From JALUUH01 sp964636675 (GTDB lineage: Bacteria > Pseudomonadota > Gammaproteobacteria > S012-40): a DNA stretch of 31,516 bases. The notes under the pieces are model-generated. The model did no database searches, was not told the DNA's origin, and saw only the letters and a program-made list of their open reading frames with translations. The stretch covers positions 1-31,516 of the forward strand of contig CAZWUO010000019.1 of assembly GCA_964636675.1 (NCBI GenBank). The letters run 5' to 3'. Made by a program: the position numbers and the translations under genes. Below are positions 26,194 through 31,516 of the stretch, piece after piece (position 1 is the first letter of the stretch; each line of letters starts with the position of its first letter).

Positions 26194-27531
26194 ATGAAAG
26201 TTACTATTTTTGGCAGTGGTTATGTAGGTCTGGTAACGGGAGCCTGTCTTGCGGAAGTAGGCAACGACGTGATTTGTGTCGATATTGATCAAAAAAAAAT
26301 CGATGGATTAAACCAAGGTGTCTTGCCAATATATGAACCCGGTCTGGATAAAATGGTTGCAAAAAATGCCTCCGCCGGACGTTTAAAGTTTACCACCAAC
26401 ATAACCGAAGGCGTTGCTCACGGTTTATTTCAATTTATTGCGGTAGGTACTCCACCGGATGAGGATGGCTCGGCCGATTTGCAATATGTATTAGCCGTTG
26501 CTAAAAGCATTGGTGAAAACATGGATGAGTACCGCGTTGTCATCGATAAGTCGACCGTACCGGTAGGAACAGCAGATAAAGTCCGCACTAAAATCAATGA
26601 TACACTTGCTCAGCGAGATCTTAAGCTGGAATTTGATGTTGTATCGAATCCTGAATTTTTAAAAGAAGGCGCCGCACTCGACGATTTTATGAAACCAGAT
26701 CGTATTGTTATAGGAACTGACAATCCACGGACAACGGAATTATTAAGAGCACTCTATGCTCCCTTTAACCGTAATCACGATAGAATTGTCGCCATGGACA
26801 TTCGCTCGGCAGAACTGACTAAATATGCAGCGAACGCAATGTTGGCTACAAAAATCAGCTTTATGAACGAACTCGCTAATCTCGCAGAGCGCCTAGGCGC
26901 AGATATCGAAAACGTCAGAACCGGCATTGGCTCCGACCCTAGAATTGGTTATCATTTCATCTACCCCGGTTCTGGCTACGGAGGCTCATGCTTTCCAAAA
27001 GATGTTCAGGCTCTGGAACGTACTGCTAGAGCGGTAGGATATCAGGCCGAATTATTGAGTGCCGTTGAAGCGGTGAATTTACGCCAAAAAGAAGTACTTT
27101 TTGCAAAAATCAGCAAACATTTCAACAACACCTTGAGTGGTAAAACGATTGCCCTCTGGGGACTCGCGTTTAAACCCAATACCGACGACATGCGGGAAGC
27201 GCCCAGCCGAACACTTATGGAAGCATTATGGTCGGCAGGTGCAAAAGTACAAGCTTTTGACCCCGAGGCTTTGGAAGAAACTCAGCGAATATATGGCAAT
27301 CGACCCGACCTCAGTCTTTGTACAGATGAATACGACACCTTAAAAGGCGCAGACATGTTGGTTATCATGACTGAGTGGCAAATATTTCGTAGTCCCGATT
27401 TTGACCGTATCAAGTCTGAATTAAGTCACCCAGTTATATTCGACGGGCGTAATATTTATGACCCAAAAACGCTGCAAACACTGGGTTTTGATTATTATGG
27501 TATCGGGCGTGGCCTATCTATAAAACTATAG
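26194..27531 (+). CDS. ugd: UDP-glucose 6-dehydrogenase
   Basis: 445 residues, full length. NAD-binding FGSGYVGLVTG (6-16); STVPVGTADKVR (120-131); EFLKEGAALDDF (154-165); Lys210 and Asn214 in LTKYAANAM; catalytic Cys266 in GSGYGGSCFPKD (259-270); C-terminal UDP-binding region WGLAFKPNTDDMREAPS. It oxidises UDP-glucose to UDP-glucuronate with two NAD+ in the cytoplasm. The product is a precursor in its own right and the substrate of the 4-epimerase two genes downstream. The ATG at 26194 has AAAGGAAA about seven bases upstream. It is the first gene of a three-gene plus-strand set (82- and 84-bp gaps). Confidence 0.96.
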   Translation: MKVTIFGSGYVGLVTGACLAEVGNDVICVDIDQKKIDGLNQGVLPIYEPGLDKMVAKNASAGRLKFTTNITEGVAHGLFQFIAVGTPPDEDGSADLQYVLAVAKSIGENMDEYRVVIDKSTVPVGTADKVRTKINDTLAQRDLKLEFDVVSNPEFLKEGAALDDFMKPDRIVIGTDNPRTTELLRALYAPFNRNHDRIVAMDIRSAELTKYAANAMLATKISFMNELANLAERLGADIENVRTGIGSDPRIGYHFIYPGSGYGGSCFPKDVQALERTARAVGYQAELLSAVEAVNLRQKEVLFAKISKHFNNTLSGKTIALWGLAFKPNTDDMREAPSRTLMEALWSAGAKVQAFDPEALEETQRIYGNRPDLSLCTDEYDTLKGADMLVIMTEWQIFRSPDFDRIKSELSHPVIFDGRNIYDPKTLQTLGFDYYGIGRGLSIKL

Positions 27532-27613
27532 TCACTCAGCTTAGTTTTGTTGTGTCCGATGACGAGACTGACCCACAAGAGACACCGAGGAAAATTTATA
27601 CAAAGGAAAAATA

Positions 27614-28891
27614 ATGTTTAAACTAGAAAATACAAAAATTGCGATTATTGGACTTGGTTATGTGGGACTTCCACTGGCAGTGGAGTTTGGTAAAAAAATA
27701 AGCACCATCGGATTTGATATCAACTCTCCTCGAATTGAGGAGTTAAAGTCGGGCAAAGATAGCACCTTGGAAGTTGCGCCTGAAGAATTAGTCCAAGCTA
27801 AAAAATTAAGTTATACCACCTCATTAGCGGAAATAGCGGAATGCAATGTATTTATCGTCACGGTTCCTACCCCTATCGATAAATTTAAACGACCCGATTT
27901 AAGCCCTCTCGAAAGCGCATCAAAAGCCCTATCATCCGTTATAAAAAAGAACGACATTATTATTTACGAATCGACGGTCTACCCAGGTGCCACCGAGGAA
28001 GTCTGTGTTCCCTTGTTGGAGCAAGGCTCTGGCCTGACGTTCAACAAAGATTTTTATGTGGGTTACAGCCCTGAACGCATCAACCCCGGAGACAAAGAGC
28101 ATCGCGTCACTAATATTTTAAAAGTAACGGCAGGCTCCACGCCTGAAGTTGCCGATTTTGTAGATGAAATTTATCAGTCAGTCATCATTGCAGGCACTCA
28201 CAAAGCAAGCAGCATTAAAGTCGCGGAAGCTGCGAAAGTTATAGAAAATACTCAACGTGACGTCAATATCGCACTTATTAACGAGCTTGCGCTTATTTTC
28301 AATAAACTTGGAATCGATACTATAGAAGTACTTGAAGCTGCGGGTACAAAGTGGAATTTTTTACCGTTTCGACCCGGCCTCGTCGGCGGACACTGCATTG
28401 GTGTAGATCCCTACTATCTCACCCACAAAGCACAAGAGGTTGGCTATCATCCTGAAGTGATACTCTCCGGACGCAGAATTAATGATGGCATGGGAAGCTA
28501 CATCGCGGAGACGGTCATAAAGATGATGACCCAAAAACGCATCCACGTGGTAGGCGCCAACATCCTGGTTCTAGGCCTAACATTCAAAGAAAACTGCCCT
28601 GACTTACGCAACACGCGCGCCATTGACATCATAGAAGAGCTAAAAGGCTATCATGCAAATGTTGATGTTTATGACCCCTGGGCCAATACTGCAGAAGCGC
28701 AACATGAATACGCCATTACGCCCATTAGAAAGCCCGAAAAAGGCTATTACGATGCAATCATTTTAGCGGTATCACATGACGAGTTTAAACAAATGGGCGT
28801 AGAGAAGGTTCGCGCACTCGGCAATAATAATTGCATATTATACGATGTAAAAGCTTTATTTCCAGTTGAACAAGTAGACGCACGGCTTTAA
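27614..28891 (+). CDS. tviB: TviB/WbpA-type UDP-N-acetylhexosamine 6-dehydrogenase
   Basis: 425 residues, the length of Salmonella TviB, which it closely resembles along its length as I recall that sequence. NAD-binding IAIIGLGYVGLPLAVEF (9-25); ESTVYPGATEE (119-129); VGYSPERINPGD (149-160); AAKVIENTQRDVNIA (206-220); catalytic Cys261 in GLVGGHCIGVDPYYLTHK; C-terminal LGLTFKENCPDLRNTR. The TviB/WbpA group oxidises UDP-GlcNAc to UDP-GlcNAcA, whereas WecC acts on UDP-ManNAc. Because a UDP-GlcNAc 2-epimerase is encoded at 10247-11368, UDP-ManNAc cannot be excluded as the substrate. AAAGGAAA lies six bases before the ATG. It gives the glycan an N-acetylated uronic acid building block. Confidence 0.92.
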   Translation: MFKLENTKIAIIGLGYVGLPLAVEFGKKISTIGFDINSPRIEELKSGKDSTLEVAPEELVQAKKLSYTTSLAEIAECNVFIVTVPTPIDKFKRPDLSPLESASKALSSVIKKNDIIIYESTVYPGATEEVCVPLLEQGSGLTFNKDFYVGYSPERINPGDKEHRVTNILKVTAGSTPEVADFVDEIYQSVIIAGTHKASSIKVAEAAKVIENTQRDVNIALINELALIFNKLGIDTIEVLEAAGTKWNFLPFRPGLVGGHCIGVDPYYLTHKAQEVGYHPEVILSGRRINDGMGSYIAETVIKMMTQKRIHVVGANILVLGLTFKENCPDLRNTRAIDIIEELKGYHANVDVYDPWANTAEAQHEYAITPIRKPEKGYYDAIILAVSHDEFKQMGVEKVRALGNNNCILYDVKALFPVEQVDARL

Positions 28892-28975
28892 TGATCACCA
28901 AACTACTCGCATCCACTGAGCATAAACTCTTGTAGGATCAAGATATAAAATCAAAAACCAACCTAAGGCAAAATA

Positions 28976-29983
28976 ATGAAAGTATTAATAACTGGTACAG
29001 CTGGATTTATCGGTAACAAACTCGCGCAAAGATTACTTGCTAGAGGCGATGAAATTATCGGCATTGACAATGTAAACGACTACTACGATCCCACGTTAAA
29101 AGAAGCTCGACTCGCAAAAATTAAAGATCACCCAGCATTTACAGAAGTGCGCATTAATCTGGAAGATCGAGAAAATATAGAAAACACCTTTAAAAAATAT
29201 CAACCACAACGTGTAGTCAATCTTGCTGCACAAGCAGGTGTACGGTATTCGTTGGAAAACCCACATGCCTATATTGACTCAAACATTATCGGCTTTATGA
29301 ATATTCTTGAGGGCTGCCGCCATTACGATGTTGAACATCTCGTTTACGCATCCAGCAGCTCAGTTTATGGCGCGAATACAAAAATGCCTTTTTCAGTCCA
29401 TAACAATGTAGACCACCCAGTAAGCTTATACGCAGCAAGCAAAAAAAGTAATGAGCTAATGGCGCATACCTATAGTCACCTATATAAGCTACCAACAACT
29501 GGCTTACGGTTTTTTACGGTTTATGGTCCCTGGGGACGCCCCGATATGGCCTTATTTATGTTTACCAAAAACATCTTTGAAGGCAAACCCATTGATGTCT
29601 TTAATCATGGTAAACATAAACGTGACTTCACCTATATCGATGACATCGTCGAAGGTGTTATACGAACGCTGGATAATACCGCAAAACCCAATGAACAGTG
29701 GAGCGGCGATGCTCCTGACGCGGCAACCAGCCTAGCGCCTTATCGAATTTATAATATCGGCAATAACCAACCTGTGGAGTTAATGCGCTATATCGAAGTC
29801 ATTGAAGAATGTGTCGGCAAAAAATCTGAGAAAAACTTCTTACCACTGCAACTCGGCGATGTACCCGAAACTTATGCAGATGTTACTGCATTGCAAAAAG
29901 ATATAGGATTTAAGCCTGATACCAAAATTGAAACAGGCATTGCGAATTTCGTTGCATGGTATAGAGAATATTATAAAGTCTAA
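28976..29983 (+). CDS. NAD-dependent UDP-glucuronate 4-epimerase
   Basis: 335 residues of the extended short-chain dehydrogenase family. NAD-binding GTAGFIG (7-13); NVNDYYDPTLKEARL (32-46), AAQAGVRYSLENPHAY (84-99) and FFTVYGPWGRPDMAL are hallmarks of UDP-glucuronate epimerases (CapI/LpsL/WbnF group). Catalytic residues are Ser126-Ser129 (ASSSSVYG) and Tyr152-x3-Lys156 (YAASK). It interconverts UDP-GlcA and UDP-GalA, using the ugd product. TviC-like UDP-GlcNAcA epimerases are in the same superfamily, so action on the product of the preceding gene is an alternative, but the motifs favour UDP-GlcA. AAGG is nine bases before the ATG. It ends the plus-strand set and a strong hairpin follows. Confidence 0.92.
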   Translation: MKVLITGTAGFIGNKLAQRLLARGDEIIGIDNVNDYYDPTLKEARLAKIKDHPAFTEVRINLEDRENIENTFKKYQPQRVVNLAAQAGVRYSLENPHAYIDSNIIGFMNILEGCRHYDVEHLVYASSSSVYGANTKMPFSVHNNVDHPVSLYAASKKSNELMAHTYSHLYKLPTTGLRFFTVYGPWGRPDMALFMFTKNIFEGKPIDVFNHGKHKRDFTYIDDIVEGVIRTLDNTAKPNEQWSGDAPDAATSLAPYRIYNIGNNQPVELMRYIEVIEECVGKKSEKNFLPLQLGDVPETYADVTALQKDIGFKPDTKIETGIANFVAWYREYYKV

Positions 29984-30014
29984 ACTAATACATCTAAACT
30001 CTGTGTATTGCGAT

Positions 30015-30050
30015 CTATCTCTGCACAATAATAATTTTTTGCAGAGATAG
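30015..30050. terminator. strong hairpin between convergent genes, possible bidirectional terminator
   Basis: CTATCTCTGCA and TGCAGAGATAG form a perfect 11-bp stem around a 14-base AT-rich loop. It sits between the epimerase stop (29983) and the pseudopilin stop (30072), as a shared terminator would. The T-rich run is inside the loop, with none after either arm, so it is not a standard intrinsic terminator. Confidence 0.5.
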
Positions 30051-30071
30051 TCAGAGTATATTGAATTCAAA

Positions 30072-30734
30072 TCAAGGGACTTTTGACTCAAAGAAATAGG
30101 CCAGTGCTACCGAACTGTCCCCTGCTTTATGTGCATTTGGCCATGCGCTACCAGCGCCTAGTTCATCCCATCGACGCAGACGACCCTGCTGACCATTTTC
30201 GACACCGTCTATTTCAAAATCCATCTTTTTAGCAATGTGTTGTGGCACCCCGTACGCCACGATAACATTTGATTGCAACACTGGAGTGGCGGAATTCACC
30301 GTATGTCCTAGCTGAAAATAATCACCAAATTCATGTTGCATCAACGCTTCATTATTAGCATCCGATGCAATGACTCCGTAATACTTCATTTCTTGTAAAA
30401 CCGTCGACAAAGACTCAACTTTGCATCCATTTCCCACGGGTTCCAGATCAATGCTCGCACCAACCGCATTCGCCGGCTGGAAACCCATCACACCATCTGC
30501 ATTACAATCACCCGGCCAACGTCCCTGCTTTTCATAAAAAGACCATAGCTGCGTTTCCATAACTTGTAACTCGTCATAAAACTGAACATATCGCGCAGAA
30601 CCCACGAGATCAGCCCCCTGAATAGCAACACCCAAAGCAAGCCCTGCCCCAACAATCACTCCGGCCAGATCAACCACCGTAAAACCTTTTTGTTGTTCCA
30701 GCTTCCAACCCGACTTATTCATCTTTAGGTTCAT
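30072..30734 (-). CDS. type IV pilin/type II secretion pseudopilin-like protein
   Basis: 220 residues. A short basic leader (1-17) ends in KG, followed by FTVVDLAGVIVGAGLALGVA (18-37), a prepilin peptidase site plus N-terminal hydrophobic helix. Mature residue 5 is Asp22, where nearly all pilins have Glu. The globular part has GRWPGDCNADG (71-81) with a D-x-N-x-D-G pattern like calcium-binding loops, and Cys77 and Cys104 that could pair. The C-terminus has no other recognisable domain. It should be processed by PilD and inserted in the inner membrane; it may be a minor pilin or pseudopilin. It is monocistronic here, convergent with the epimerase gene. Met5 is an alternative start. The link to polysaccharide secretion is only by position. 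Confidence 0.75.
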   Translation of the reverse strand: MNLKMNKSGWKLEQQKGFTVVDLAGVIVGAGLALGVAIQGADLVGSARYVQFYDELQVMETQLWSFYEKQGRWPGDCNADGVMGFQPANAVGASIDLEPVGNGCKVESLSTVLQEMKYYGVIASDANNEALMQHEFGDYFQLGHTVNSATPVLQSNVIVAYGVPQHIAKKMDFEIDGVENGQQGRLRRWDELGAGSAWPNAHKAGDSSVALAYFFESKVP

Positions 30735-30966
30735 ACACTCACTCGACCGCTATCATAAGACACATCACATAAAATCGGACATTCTAGAAATATCCCGAGA
30801 CTTTGTAACCGATACTGGGACAGAAATCACACTATTCACACAAACCCAAAAAAAAATTTATTACTTATTTATCATACATCTACGATTAAACCTATCGAAT
30901 ATTAAACAAGCATTGTGATACTATCGCTAAGGAAGCGTAATATTTGGGCCTGAGGTGCTCAGTTAA

Positions 30967-31516
30967 ATGAAACTGAAAAACAGTTATAACTTCGAAGAAA
31001 CTTACACATGCGAAGAACTTAATACGATTCAACGAGCGCTAAACGCTGCCAACGCTGATTCGCCACACAATACAACCCAGGAATTATCCGATATATTGGC
31101 CAGCATTCATGTTGATGTAGAAACAATCACTGCTGCCATCATTTTTGCCCACCCAAACACCCGCAAAGATGAAAAAATAATCATTTCCAAGTTTGGAAAC
31201 CCAGTTTATCAACTCTATCGAGAAGCAGTGCAACTCATTAATGAAGAAAATAGCTGGATAGAAAAATTTCAGAAAATTTCTACTGAAAACTCGACTAAGG
31301 AAAAACGCAGCACCGAGTCACATCACATGATGTTACTTTCCATGATGAACGATGTGAGGGTCGTATTTATCCTGTTAGCGCATCAATTACTTCGCATGCG
31401 CCACCTGAAACACAAGACCGAAGAACAGCAAAAAACCGTAGCCTTCGAAACTAAACATATCTTCGCACCGCTAGCAAATAAACTCGGTATCGGACAATTA
31501 AAATGGGAAATGGAAG
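30967..31516 (+). CDS. RelA-like (p)ppGpp synthetase-family protein, 5' part only
   Basis: 183 codons are visible and the frame is open at the window edge. The ATG at 30967 has TGAGGTG nine bases upstream. The segment matches the N-terminal domain of RelA: residues about 40-66 (LASIHVDVETITAAIIF) and about 120-183, with MNDVRVVFILLAHQLLRMR and IFAPLANKLGIGQLKWEME. Where SpoT-type hydrolases have an HD motif, this has FAHPN, so the hydrolase domain looks inactive, as in RelA. The leader before this domain is shorter than in E. coli RelA. The synthetase and regulatory domains would be beyond the window, so whether it is full-length RelA or a shorter relative cannot be decided. Confidence 0.85.
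   Translation, partial: MKLKNSYNFEETYTCEELNTIQRALNAANADSPHNTTQELSDILASIHVDVETITAAIIFAHPNTRKDEKIIISKFGNPVYQLYREAVQLINEENSWIEKFQKISTENSTKEKRSTESHHMMLLSMMNDVRVVFILLAHQLLRMRHLKHKTEEQQKTVAFETKHIFAPLANKLGIGQLKWEME

Overview
This window is a nearly complete exosortase A (XrtA)/PEP-CTERM exopolysaccharide locus from a Gram-negative bacterium. Low to moderate G+C, an outer-membrane export chain and the PrsK/PrsR/PrsT set suggest an environmental, possibly marine, gammaproteobacterium; the taxonomic call is inference from gene content only.

Layout. Positions 1-16370 (all minus strand) read, in transcription order: an outer-membrane polysaccharide export protein, chain-length determinant, tyrosine autokinase, outer-membrane beta-barrel, UDP-GlcNAc 2-epimerase, DUF3473-type deacetylase, FemAB-like protein, exosortase A with fused EpsI domain, a GT4 glycosyltransferase, two asparagine-synthase-like amidotransferases, and a second glycosyltransferase that runs off the left edge. 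A single plus-strand gene for a PEP-CTERM protein (16827-17561) sits between this block and a second minus-strand block (18034-25693) made of the TPR lipoprotein PrsT, the sigma-54 activator PrsR, the sensor kinase PrsK and the priming sugar transferase. Positions 26194-29983 (plus) hold three nucleotide-sugar genes: UDP-glucose dehydrogenase, a TviB-type UDP-HexNAc dehydrogenase and a UDP-glucuronate 4-epimerase. The right edge carries a pseudopilin-like gene (minus) and the 5' part of a RelA-like gene (plus).

How it works together. The priming transferase starts a lipid-linked glycan; the dehydrogenases and epimerases supply uronic acids and N-acetyl sugars; glycosyltransferases extend it; the amidotransferases, deacetylase and FemAB protein probably modify it; the chain-length protein, tyrosine kinase, export protein and barrel carry it out. 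XrtA processes PEP-CTERM proteins, and PrsK/PrsR is expected to switch their genes on with sigma-54. The sequence supports this directly: the PEP-CTERM gene has a near-consensus -24/-12 element (16747-16762), and a perfect 30-bp palindrome (16571-16600) lies about 190 bp upstream of its predicted start of transcription, between the divergent operons.

Oddities: the XrtA-associated ATPase often seen in such loci is absent and a UDP-GlcNAc 2-epimerase occupies that region; the export protein has no lipobox; one amidotransferase has Val where asparagine synthetase has an acidic catalytic residue; four genes appear to use GTG or TTG starts; the pseudopilin has Asp instead of Glu at mature position 5. 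No flippase (Wzx) or polymerase/ligase (Wzy) gene was seen here; they may lie beyond the left edge.
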